Positions 1-10,515 of a stretch of DNA of 64,000 nt are shown piece by piece; positions within the stretch are counted from its first letter, which is position 1; the number at the start of each line of letters is the position of its first letter. The notes below the pieces were generated by a model. It saw nothing but the letters and a program-made list of their open reading frames with translations, was not told the DNA's origin and did not search any database. Source of the DNA: Eutreptiella sp. 'Long Island Sound 2002' (Eukaryota > Euglenozoa > Euglenophyceae > Eutreptiales > Eutreptiaceae); NCBI GenBank assembly GCA_964036045.1, contig OZ038392.1, positions 39,780,806 through 39,844,805 of the forward strand, in the 5' to 3' direction. Position numbers and translations under genes: made by a program.

Positions 1-3000
1 CCCCCTCCGCTGAGGCGAGGGGTCCTCCTTGGCTTTCGGACCATTGAGGCCCCCGCCGCTGAGGCGAGGGGGCCTCCTTCGCTTTGAGACCACTGAGGCC
101 CCCGCCGCTGAGGCGAGGGGGCCTCTTTGGCTTTGGGACCACCGAGGCCCCCGCCGCTGAGGCGAGGGGGCCTCCTTCGCTTTGGGACCATCGAGGCCCC
201 CTCCGCTGAGGCGAGAGGGCCTCCTTGGCTTTGGGACCACCGAGGCCCCCGCCGCTGAGGCGAGGGGGCCTCCTTCGTTTGGGGACCACCGAGGCCCCCT
301 CCGCTGAGGCGAGGGGTCCTCCTTGGCTTTCGGACCATCGAGGCCCCCGCCGCTGAGGCGAGGGGGCCTCTTTCGTTTTGGGACCACCGAGGCCCCCTCC
401 GCTGAGGCGAGGGGGCCTATTTCGCTTTGGGACCATCGAGGCCCCCGCCGCTGAGGCACTGGGGGCCTCCTTGGCTTTCGGACCATCGAGGCCCCCGCCG
501 CTGAGGCGAGGGGGCCTCTTCCGTTTTTGGACCATCGAGGCCCCCGCCGCTGAGGCGAGGGGGCCTCTTTGGCTTTGGGACCACCGAGGCCCCCGCCGCT
601 GAGGCGAGGGGGCCTCCTTCGCTTTGGGACCATCGAGGCCCCCGCCGCTGAGGCGAGGGGGCCTCCTTGGCTTTGGGACCATCGAGGCCCCCTCCGCTGA
701 GGCGAGAGGGCCTCCTTGGCTTTGGGACCATCGAGGCCCCCGCCGCTGAGGCGAGGGGGCCTGTTTGGCTTTGGGACCACCGAGGCCCCCGCCGCTGAGG
801 CGAGGGGGCCTCTTTGGCTTTGGGACCATCGAGGCCCCCTCCGCTGAGGCGAGAGGGCCTCCTTGGCTTTGGGACCACCGAGGCCCCCGCCGCTGAGGCG
901 AGGGGGCCTCCTTCGCTTTGGGACCACCGAGGCCCCCTCCGCTGAGGTGAGGGGGCCTCCTTCGCTTTGGGACCACCGAGGCCCCCTCCGCTGAGGCGAG
1001 GGGTCCTCCTTGGCTTTCGGACCATCGAGGCCCCCTCCGCTGAGGCGAGGGGGCCTCTTTGGCTTTGGGACCACCGAGGCCCCCGCCGCTGAGGCGAGGG
1101 GGCCTCCTTCGCTTTGGGACCATCGAGGCCCCCTCCGCTGAGGCGAGAGGGCCTCCTTGGCTTTGGGACCACCGAGGCCCCCGCCGCTGAGGCGAGGGGG
1201 CCTCCTTCGTTTTGGGACCACCGAGGCCCCCTCCGCTGAGGCGAGGGGTCCTCCTTGGCTTTCGGACCATCGAGGCCCCCGCCGCTGAGGCGAGGGGGCC
1301 TCCTTCGCTTTGGGACCATCGAGGCCCCCTCCGCTGAGGCGAGGGGGCCTCCTTGGCTTTGGGACCACCGAGGCCCCCGCCGCTGAGGCGAGGGGGCCTC
1401 CTTCGCTTCGGGACCACCGAGGCCCCCGCCGCTGAGGCGAGGGGGCCTCCTTCGCTTTGGGACCATCGAGGCCCCCTCCGCTAAGGGGAGAGGGCCTCCT
1501 TGGCTTTGGGACCATCGAGGCCCCCGCCGCTGAGGCGAGGGGGCCTCTATCGCTTTGGGACCACCGAGGCCCCCGCCGCTGAGGCGAGGGGTCCTCCTTG
1601 GCTTTCGGACCATCGAGGCCCCCGCCGCTGAGGCGAGGGGGCCTCCTTCGCTTTGAGACCACTGAGGCCCCCGCCGCTGAGGCGAGGGGGCCTGTTTGGC
1701 TTTGGGACCACCGAGGCCCCCGCCGCTGAGGCGAGGTGGCCTCCTTCGCTTTGGGACCATCGAGGCCCCCTCCGCTGAGGCGAGAGGGCCTCTTTGGCTT
1801 TTGGACCACCGAGGCCCCCGCCGCTGAGGTGAGGGGGCCTCCTTCGTTTTGGGACCACCGAGGCCCCCTCCGCTGAGGCGAGGGGTCCTCCTTGGCTTTG
1901 GGACCACCCAGGCCCCCGCCGCTGAGGCGAGGGGGCCTCCTTCGTTTTGGGACCACAGATGCCCCCTCCGCTGAGGCGAGGGGGCCTCCTTGGCTTTGGG
2001 ACCATCGAGGCCCCCTCCGCTGAGGCGAGGGGGCCTCTTTGGCTTTGGGACCACCGAGGCCCCCGCCGCTGAGGCGAGGGGGCCTCCTTCGCTTTGGGAC
2101 CATCGAGGCCCCCTCCGCTGAGGCGAGAGGGCCTCCTTGGCTTTGGGACCACCGAGGCCCCCGCCGCTGAGGCGAGGGGTCCTCCTTGGCTTTCGGACCA
2201 TCGAGGCCCCCGCCGCTGAGGCGAGGGGGCCTCCTTCGCTTTGAGACCACTGAGGCCCCCGCCGCTGAGGCGAGGGGGCCTGTTTGGCTTTGGGACCACC
2301 GAGGCCCCCGCCGCTGAGGCGAGGGGGCCTCCTTCGCTTTGGGACCATCGAGGCCCCCTCCGCTGAGGCGAGAGGGCCTCCTTGGCTTTGGCACCACCGA
2401 GGCCCCCGCCGCTGAGGTGAGGGGGCCTCCTTCGCTTTGGGACCACCGAGGCCCCCTCCGCTGAGGCGAGGGGTCCTCCTTGGCTTTCGGACCATCGAGG
2501 CCCCCTCCGCTGAGGCGAGGGGGCCTCTTTCGTTTTGGGACCATCGAGGCCCCCTCTGCTGAGCCAAGGGGGCCTCTTTCGCTTTGGCTTCACCGAGGCC
2601 CCCTCCGCTGAGGCGAGGGGGCCTTCTTCGCTTTGGGACCATCGAGGCCCCCGCCGCTGAGGCGGTGGGGGCCTCCTTGGCTTTCGGACCATCAAGGCCC
2701 CCGCCGTTGAGGCGAGGGGGCCTCTTCCGTTTTGGGACCATCGAGGCCCCCGCCGCTGAGGCGAGGGGGCCTCTTTGGCTTTGGGACCACCGAGGCCCCC
2801 GCCGCTGAGGCGAGGGGGCCTCCTTGGCTTTGGGACCACCGTTGCCCCCGCCGCTGAGGCGAGGGGGCCTCCTTCGCTTTGGGACCACCGAGGCCCCCGC
2901 CGCTGAGGCGAGGGGGCCTCCTTCGCTTCGGGACCACCGAAGCCCCCGCCGCTGAGGCGAGGGGGCCTCCTTGGCTTTGGGACCACCGAGGCCCCCTCCG

Positions 3001-3171
3001 CTGAGGCGAGGGGGCCTCTTTCGCTTTCGGACACCGAGGCCCCCGCCGCTGAGGCGAGGGGGCCTCCTTCGCGGTTGGATCACCAAGGCCCCCGCCACTG
3101 AGGCGAGGGGGCCTCTTTCGCTTTGGGACCATCGAGGCCCCCGCCGCTGAGGCGAGGGGGCCTCCTTCGCT
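1..3171. repeat. 49-bp GC-rich minisatellite, about 64 copies
   Basis: A head-to-tail array of a 49-bp unit containing GAGGCCCCCGCCGCTGAGGC followed by GAGGGGGCCTCCTT and a CTTTGGGACCA segment. Units differ by a few substitutions, mostly CCGCCGCT versus CCCTCCGCT and GGGACCATC versus GGGACCACC, and occasional one-base indels. The array already runs at base 1, so it extends out of the window. 49 is 1 modulo 3 and the unit has few stops, so an 1129-codon antisense ORF and many shorter ones run through it with a 49-residue peptide period. I regard these as by-products and not genes. Confidence 0.97.
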
Positions 3172-3712
3172 TTGGCCGAGGTGGGGGTTTGCGTGTCCCC
3201 TCCGCAGACGTGCAGCATTGCGGATTGGGGGGACACGACCGGAGGGTTAGAGGATGGCCCCGCGCACGGGCACCTTCGGCAGAAGTGCCGCGCGTTGGGG
3301 GAGGGGGGGGGACCAGGCCACGGACCAAGCCCCCGTGACCCGCCGGCCAAACGCCGCCCAGTCGGTAGTACCTGGTGGGCTAAGGGCCCACACCCGTGAG
3401 ACTGCGTCCCCCTTCCCTTGGGGGGGTGGTGGACCGTGCCGGAAGTGGAGCCGGCGCTCCGCCTCGCCCCCCATTCCGTGCCCCTGGGAGGGGATCCGGC
3501 TACGTGTAGGGCGGGTGCATGCACGTAGCGCGGGCCAGGGGACAAGGGGAGGAGACGAAGAGGAGAGCCGCCGCCATGATGCTTAGCCGGACGGGTTGGG
3601 GTGCAACCTCCCTCCCGGTCGCTTTCTAGACCGTGGAGGGCCGGCGGGCACCATGGGGATCTGCCGCGGGGGCGCCCTACCGGGGGGCCGCATCTCCTCC
3701 TCCTCCTCCTCC
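3172..3712. other. GC-rich spacer between two minisatellites, no gene seen
   Basis: Non-repetitive GC-rich DNA with short G runs and a (TCC)n stretch just before the second minisatellite. Short ORFs exist on both strands but none shows a domain or a credible splice pattern. It may be intron or upstream sequence of the transporter gene whose last exon follows. Confidence 0.4.
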
Positions 3713-4705
3713 TCATGTGTACAGCCTCACTGCATGTGCACAGCCCCACTCCATGTGCACAGCCCCACTCCATGTACACAGCCCCACTCCATGTGCACAG
3801 CCTCACTCCATGTGCACAGCCCTACTTGCACATCCACTGCACTGCTGAGTGTGCACAGCCCCACTCCATGTGCACACCCCCAGCGCATGTGCACAGTCTC
3901 ACTGCATGTGCACAGCCCCACTCCACTTGCACAGCCCCACTCCTTGTGCACGGCCCCACTCCATGTGCACAGCCCCACTCCATGTACACAACCTCACTGC
4001 ATATTCACAGCCCCATTTCATTTGCATAGCCCTGCGCCTTGTGCACAGCCCCACCGCGTGTGCACAGCCCCACTGCATGTGCACAGCCCTACTGCATGTG
4101 CACAGCCCTACTGCATGTGCACCGCCCGACTGCATGTGCACAGCTCCACTTCCATACTCACAGCCCCACTCCATGTGCACAGCCCCGCTGCATGTGCACA
4201 GCCCCACTCCATGTGCACAGCCCCACTCCATGTGCACAGCCCCACTCCATGTGCACAGCCCCACTCCATGTGCACAGCCCCAATCCATGTGCACAATCCC
4301 AGTCCATGAGGACACCCGCACTCCATGTGCACAGCCCACTCCATATGCTCAGCCCTACTCCATGTGCCCAGCCTCACTGCATGTGCACAGCCTCACTGCA
4401 TGTGTACAGCCCCACTCCATGTTCACAGCCCCACTCCATGAGCACACCCGCACTGCATGTGCACACCTCCACTCCATGTGCACAGCCTCACTCCATGTGC
4501 ACAGCCGCACTCCATGTGCACAACCCCACTCCATGAGCACACCCGCACTGCATGTGCACAGCCCCACTGCATGTGCACAGCCCCACTGCATGTGCACAGC
4601 CCCGCTCCATATGCACAGGCCCCGTCCATGTGCACAGCCCCACTCCATGTCCACAGCCTCACTCCATGTGCACAGCCCTACTGCATGTGCACAGCTTCAC
4701 TGCAG
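3713..4705. repeat. 19-bp minisatellite (TGCACAGCCCCACTCCATG)
   Basis: About 52 head-to-tail copies of a 19-bp unit, very regular around 4150-4290 and more diverged elsewhere (CTGCATG and CTCCATG variants, some AGCACACCCGCA units). The period is 1 modulo 3, so all three + frames are open and encode the same 19-residue cycle containing MCTAPLHVHS. One such ORF (3849-5309) runs without a stop into the transporter exon. A good splice acceptor between the array and the exon suggests the array is intronic. Confidence 0.96.
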
Positions 4706-4787
4706 CCACACCAGGTATGCACCGGCTGCTTATGCACCCGCACTTTCCCTTTCTGTCGAAACCCCTTTTTTGTTCGTTTGCTTCCAG

Positions 4788-5309
4788 GGCAGACACTCGA
4801 GCATCGACTGGCGTTGGATCTACGGCGTGGGGAACCTGGTAATGATCCCATTTACGCTGGCCCGTCTGCATGTGCGTCTTCGAGACATGCTTCAGCCCTT
4901 TGTCATCATCTATGTCAGTCTGCTGGCGTACGCCTCGCTGACTCACCTCAGTAGCCTCCCCAATCCCATGATCAATGTGGCTGCAACCTTCATTGCTGGC
5001 AGCGCCGCATCCCTTGACGAGTGCCTGACTGGGACCCCAGCGGTCCTGCCGCTGCTGCCAGTGATTATTATTTTGGCCCCTGGATCCGGGGCCGTCAAGT
5101 CCGTGCTGCTCGCACTCCAGACAGGGCACTCAGAGTTCTGGTCCACCTCCATTCTTGAAGGCACGACAATGGCAGTGGGCATGTATTTGGCTTTCACACT
5201 GTGGCGCCCCGTGCTCGAGCGGTGCAACATGAAGCGGGCGGCAGAGGCTGGGGCCAAGTTTAGCCCCCGTTGCCCTCATCCAGTGCATCAGGGCTTTGAT
5301 TCTGCTTGA
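4788..5309 (+). CDS. ThrE/ThrE_2-type membrane transporter, terminal exon (partial gene)
   Basis: This exon encodes about 173 residues with four or five hydrophobic segments. The most diagnostic stretch is LPLLPVIIILAPGSGAVKS, then VLLALQTGH and a glycine-containing last helix. This resembles the Pro-Gly-Ser loop and following helices of ThrE_2/DUF3815, the C-terminal half of threonine/serine exporter-like proteins (fungal Prm10 and bacterial ThrE relatives). The exon start is set by a pyrimidine-rich acceptor (TTTGCTTCCAG followed by GGC) at 4787/4788. The same frame stays open upstream only because the minisatellite has no stops. The stop is at 5307-5309. Earlier exons, which should carry the first ThrE domain, were not found and probably lie upstream of the window beyond the repeats. 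The cellular membrane and substrate cannot be deduced. Confidence 0.62.
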   Translation, partial: GRHSSIDWRWIYGVGNLVMIPFTLARLHVRLRDMLQPFVIIYVSLLAYASLTHLSSLPNPMINVAATFIAGSAASLDECLTGTPAVLPLLPVIIILAPGSGAVKSVLLALQTGHSEFWSTSILEGTTMAVGMYLAFTLWRPVLERCNMKRAAEAGAKFSPRCPHPVHQGFDSA

Positions 5310-6504
5310 TTCTGCTTCATTGGGGGTCCCATGCACCGTGAAAGCAGCCCCCATTCCCCTCCCTGCGCAGACTATGCACCCTCCCCAAACGTGCAGTCCT
5401 CGGCCTAAGATATCATGCTCTCGCAAAGGTGTGGTATGGTGCGCGATGGGGCCCACCTTTTGGGGTCCATGGGCCCCTGAAAGGGCTGTTTTCATGCCAT
5501 ATTAGCCCATTTGTGTTGATGTAGGCTAAACACCACAGCCACAGTTTGTGTTGTGTTGTTGGGCGCAATTCTCCGTGAGGTGGATTTGCCGCAGGAAATC
5601 GAATTTTTATTATTTTTTTTTCGATTTTTGAGACAATTTTGATGCAAAAGACAATTTTTTTTTGGGTACCACCTCCATGGGGTTTGGCTAGGCGGAGTGG
5701 GATGAGATCTAAGTTTAAGCAGTTGTTGTCCACTTCTGTTGTGAAAGTGTTTTTGGCTGCTTTGCGGACCCTGTGGCACCCCTCTAGAAGGGTGGGATCT
5801 GGAATGTTGTGAAAGTATACATCTGGTAGGATGCAAAAGGACATGTTTTGCAGCCCTTTAGACCTGCCTAGCGGCGTTGGCCCGTTTGGAAGCTGAAAAA
5901 TCGCTGTTTGCACTGAAAATAGAGTCACAATGGGATTTTCCTGTTCAGACAGTGTTTCTGGCAACCTTACAGGAGCACATTAGTGTGCCGGGTGCATGCC
6001 TGTGTGTGCCGGGCATCCTTTCTTTAAGGCCGAAATGCCCCCAACCAACACTATACCAAGTGCTATCCAAGACTTGCTGTCCAAGACTTCCCTGCCCTGA
6101 GAAGGCAGGGGTTGCATAGCAAATTTGATTTGTCCCTGCTCTGCAGACCCCCAAAAGGGAGGGGTTATGTAGCTACTTCGATTCCTTTCCACTCTGGGGA
6201 GCCTGGGACAGCAGGCGTTTGTAGCCACTTTGAATCCTCTCCCTCTCCATTTTAGAGACCTCGAGACGGCAAGGGATACATAGCCAATTTCTAGCCCTAT
6301 TATTGGAATAGGGCTGGCCCGGATGCAGCAGGGGATATGCAGCCATTGGTGGCATTGGGGCTTGGACCATGGGAACACATTATTGCAGGACACTTTCTTT
6401 GTGTTCCACTTTGCTTCCTCCACAACCGTGCCACTGACTCCCAATCCCAGGGGTGGTGTTCTGGGATTAGGGCCAGGGCTCGGGTCCATAGGGCCCAAGG
6501 GTTA
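5310..6504. other. Intergenic DNA, no gene seen
   Basis: Downstream of the transporter stop. It holds T-rich tracts near 5605-5665, an AT-richer stretch than the flanks, and no ORF with recognisable features. Overlapping short ORFs on both strands look random. Confidence 0.4.
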
Positions 6505-8475
6505 ATCAAGACTGAATATTCCGACCGAGCTGGTGGGGAGGGAGTATGCGGTACACACGCAAAATGGGCCCAAGAAGGGGGGAAATGGCTGAAAGATAGC
6601 TGAAAATGGCTGAAAACCAACGATCTGAGCATCCCAAATGATTTGGAGTCATTTTTGGAAAACCTGGTTTTGACCGTTTTTTGCCTTCTTTTCGGTCCGA
6701 AAGCCCCCCCCCCCCCCCACCCGCGCCCGCCCAGCATTCCCGGTGGGCCTCCTTGTACTGCAACGTGAGTCCCAAAAATTGCCCATTTGAAGGCTTTTTG
6801 GGACTTCACATGGGCCAAAATGGGTCAAAAGTGGGTCGAAATAGCCTAGAATCACTTGTTTGAGCACCCCAAGTGGTGTAGGAACAACTTTGGAAAAAAT
6901 CATTTTCGACCACTTTTGGATCCGCACGTGATCCCTGTAACCCACCCTAGGAGGTGCAATGTGGGCGTTCCACCACTCCATGCTGTCATTAGGGCCTCAA
7001 AGGTTGTTGACAACGTGAAAATAGGTTGATCATTATTTATCACCACAAAGGTGCCCAATGCAATCCATGGCAGTCAAACACAACAAAGGAAGGTGGAACT
7101 TGAAGAAGTAGGCAAAACAGATGTTTTCAAGGCTTTTGCAGTATTGTGCCCACCCCGCCAAAAAGGCCGTTGAGCCCACTACTTGGGTGCAAAACGCACT
7201 AGACAATGGTTAAACATGTTTGTTCATCATCTAGGTTCGTCCCCATGCAAATAGCCCCCTCCATGGGCATGCTAGGCACCCAAATTGCCCGAATTCCCGG
7301 CTTCCACCCGAACCCCTTTGTAATGTGATGTGAGTCCATTTCAAGGGTTCTGGGGGAAGGGAACTTGCATGGGCCAACATGGGTCAAGAGTGGCTCAAAA
7401 TACCCTCAAATCAATTGTATGAGCACCCCAAGTGGTCTAAGAACAACGGTGACCCCCATAACCCTACCCTAGCACCTGCATTGTACGTGTTGCACCACTC
7501 CGATGGGGGATTGAAGGGTGTTGACCTCGCAGAATTAGGTTGAAAGTGATCTGTTTCATCATCATTTATCATCACAACAGTGCCCAAAGCAATTCATGGC
7601 ATTCAAACATAGCACATTCCCCCCATACCCCTCCCCCCCCCTTGGTGTGCACCACAGGCCCAAGGGTTTTTGGGAACCTGTGGTGGCTAATGTGGGTCAA
7701 ATCCCCCAAGATTGCTTTAAACCACTTATTTGAGCAACCCAAGTGGTCTAGGAACATTTTTTTCGGAAAAAGTCATTTTTGATCACTTTGTGGCCCCCGT
7801 CACCCTACCCTAGCACGTGCACCGTGCACACTGGTGGTGCCAAAAGGGCATTGAAGGGTGTTGACAGAATGGAATTCAGTTGCAAGTCATCCCCTTCATC
7901 ATTATTTAGCACCTCAAGCGTACCCAACACGTTCCATGGCCATCTAACACATCACAAGAAGTGGAACTTGAAAAAGTATGCAAAAAGGTTGCTTTTCAAG
8001 GCTGATTTTGTGGTATTTTTGGTCCCCAAAAAGAGGTTCTTGAGGCCATAAATTGGGTGCAAAACACACTAGACAATGATCAAAGGTGTTTGTTCATCAT
8101 GTTGGTTGGTTCCAATGCTAATGGGCATTTTTTTTTTAGGCACCCAAACTGCCCCAAAAAGAGCATTTTTTTGGCAGATTTTGAAACCTAGGTCTGCCAC
8201 TTGCAACGTCTGTTCCCGGCTGCCACTGTTGAGTTTCTTGCTCATACTTTGTGTGATTGTCCTTCACACCCATAGGTATCATGATTGTCCTTCACACCCA
8301 TAGGTATCATCTACCGAAATTTCGGCGAAATCTAGAGCACCACGATAGAGTTGTGAGTTTTGCCCGTTTCGCGCGTGCTTGCTTGCTACTGCTTGCTGTT
8401 GTTGCTGCTTGCTGCTTGCCAAACCTGGTAGGTCCACCCTAGACGCCAAAGAGGGTTATAAAACGAAGATTGGTT
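6505..8475. repeat. Diverged copies of the 45-51 kb tandem-repeat family
   Basis: Several blocks resemble the young array at 45-51 kb. 6508-6540 matches the AAGACTGAATATT...ACCGAGCTGGTGG segment. 6780-7200, 7330-7660 and 7680-8130 share the 'caccccaagtggtctagga', 'ttgaagggtgttgac' and 'tttgttcatcat' blocks. 8180-8475 matches the segment from the CACACCCATAGGTATCAT motif through a TGCT-rich microsatellite to AAACCTGGTAGGTCCACCCT. One short block with CACACCCATAGGTATCAT is itself duplicated at 8262-8310. Divergence is far higher than in the 45-51 kb copies, so these look like old relics. Confidence 0.8.
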
Positions 8476-9189
8476 CTAAAGTATGACTGGTTGACTTCAG
8501 GCCTCTGCAGGGGTGGGACCTGGGGTGATTATCAATTGACTTTAGGCCTGTCCACAGGCGGGGCAGGGTAGTTACTTGCTCACCTTAGGCCTCTTCAAGG
8601 GTGAGACTTAGGATGCTTTCCATCGCTGGAGGGGCTGGATGATGTGATTTTTGCTGGTCCATTGTTGCGGACTCTTGAGAACAGGGAACTTCTCCCCCAA
8701 CAGTGTTCGTAGAGGCCTATTGATGCCACGTTGTGACATAAGTTTTATGTGCTTCGACTACTTGGCACATGTTGGAATGTGCAGCGAGAGCAACCTCAGC
8801 AGTGCATTGCCACACAACAGCGGGCTTTGGTGTGGTGCCATGGTGCAGCGGTTTCTGCGACCAAGCGATTTCACGTTGTGCTACATGGCACGGGTGTTTG
8901 GTCTGTTGGATGGTGTGATTATCCAGGCATAGAGAGCAGCAAGCTTGCAAGTGGCCAAGGTGCAATGGGCCGTTTTGCTACCCTAGGGCAATGGGTTTTT
9001 TTGTTTTAGCTGTTGTTGTGAAAGGGCTACATAGCAAACATAGGCAAGCAGATTTTTTGACAACTACAGGGACCCAAGTTTTCTGATTGCATTACAGCAA
9101 GCCATATGACTGCAGGCGAGCCTCTTGCTACCACTGAATAGCAAACTTGTCATTGCCACAGCCCCCAGGCATTGCCACTTGAATTGACG
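8476..9189. other. Intergenic DNA, no gene seen
   Basis: Contains three short, loosely repeated blocks of the type GACTT(C/T)AGGCCT near 8491-8600. No ORF here shows domains, signal sequence or plausible splice sites. Confidence 0.35.
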
Positions 9190-9510
9190 ACACACTGCGC
9201 ACTGCACAATGCAGGCTGCACAGTGCACAAAATGCACACTGCACAATGCACAACGAACAGTGCACACTACATACTGCACAATGCACACAACACACCGCAC
9301 AATGTACAGTGCATGCACAATCCCAATATACAGACATCGCACACTGCACACTGCACGCTGCAGATTGCACACTACACACCACAAAATGCATGCGCCATGC
9401 ACACTGCATTGTACCCTGCACACTGTATGATGCCATGCACGCTGCACACCGCACAGTACACACTGCTGCTCATTGCAAACAGCACACTGCACACACACAT
9501 GCACAATACA
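9190..9510. repeat. Degenerate TGCACAC / TGCACAA short-period repeat
   Basis: A run of imperfect 6-7 base units (CTGCACA, ATGCACA, CTACACA) without a strict period. It is open in several frames because TGCACA-type units lack stops. A second block of the same sequence type lies at 10138-10402 and a third at 26752-26875. Confidence 0.85.
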
Positions 9511-10137
9511 CACTCCCGCAGAATAGCGGAGACTGGTGGGGCTTGCACCCAAGTAGCCTACTCCAAGAGTTGTACAAATGGGTCCAGCCCATTGTGATAC
9601 CCGATGCACTGAGGCATGAAAAGAACCTGCTGCACTAATTGCACTGTTTGAATTGTAGCACAGAGCCGAACGCTGCAAACTCTGGCCTTCAACGTGCTTG
9701 CTATACTATGGCTTGTTTGCCTTGTGACGGCATAAAGCATGCGGCAAAGGACCCTGCTGCCCTATGGCAGCAAAAAGGCCAATTTCAACGTGGCAACAAA
9801 ACTTCCCAGAGGACAGCCCCCAACGAGTGCCTGCCCGACGTCTCAGTCCCTTGGTCTGACGCAAACACACTGCAGCAGGACATCGCCATCTGCCACGCCA
9901 CCTCGCACGACAACAGACACTAGGAGTTGCCTCACCCCAATTGTTGCGCCCAGGGGTTGGGGTTGGGGGGGTTCAACCAGTCGTGCTACAACCCTTTCCC
10001 CCAACTATCATTTGAAATGGAGGTTTTTGTGTGTGAGCGGGGGGGCTGGCTGGGGTGCATACCATTTGTTCATAGTGTTTTAAGGGCACATGCCCCCCCT
10101 CCCCCCGGTCAATTCCGGGCGTAACAAATACCGGGCA
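9511..10137. other. Spacer between two degenerate repeats, no gene seen
   Basis: Unique-looking DNA with G-rich and C-rich patches around 9955-9975 and 10035-10110. No convincing coding signal. Confidence 0.35.
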
Positions 10138-10402
10138 AAGTGCACAGTGCACACAGAATACAGCACAGGGGACTCTGCAGAAGACTGGGCACACTGCTCA
10201 CTGCTCATTTTGCACAATCCTGTGCGCACTGCACAATGCACCCGTTCATGCTGCAGGATGCACACTGTGCGCCACAGACTGCGCAATGGAGATGGCATCA
10301 TGCACAATGCACACTGCATAGTGGACACTACACACTGTACATGGCACACACCTGTGCAGACTGCACACTGCAAACTGCACACTCCACACTGCATACTGCA
10401 CG
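10138..10402. repeat. Second block of degenerate TGCACAC-type repeat
   Basis: Same imperfect TGCACACTGCA units as the block 0.6 kb upstream. It ends about 80 bases before the probable acceptor site that precedes the zinc-finger/HMG gene. Confidence 0.82.
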
Positions 10403-10515
10403 TTGCTGTGCAGTTTGCATCATGCACATGAGGACTAGGACGGCTGTCTGGCTTGTGCTCTCGGCGTTCGTGTCCCCCGCAGACAAAAGTGTTTCCATGT
10501 GACGCCCCGCGTGCA

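Noticed and set aside
417-3806. 1129-codon antisense ORF
   Set aside because: It is the minisatellite read through in a frame-independent way. The peptide is a strict 49-residue cycle with no domain, and it runs on into a second repeat.
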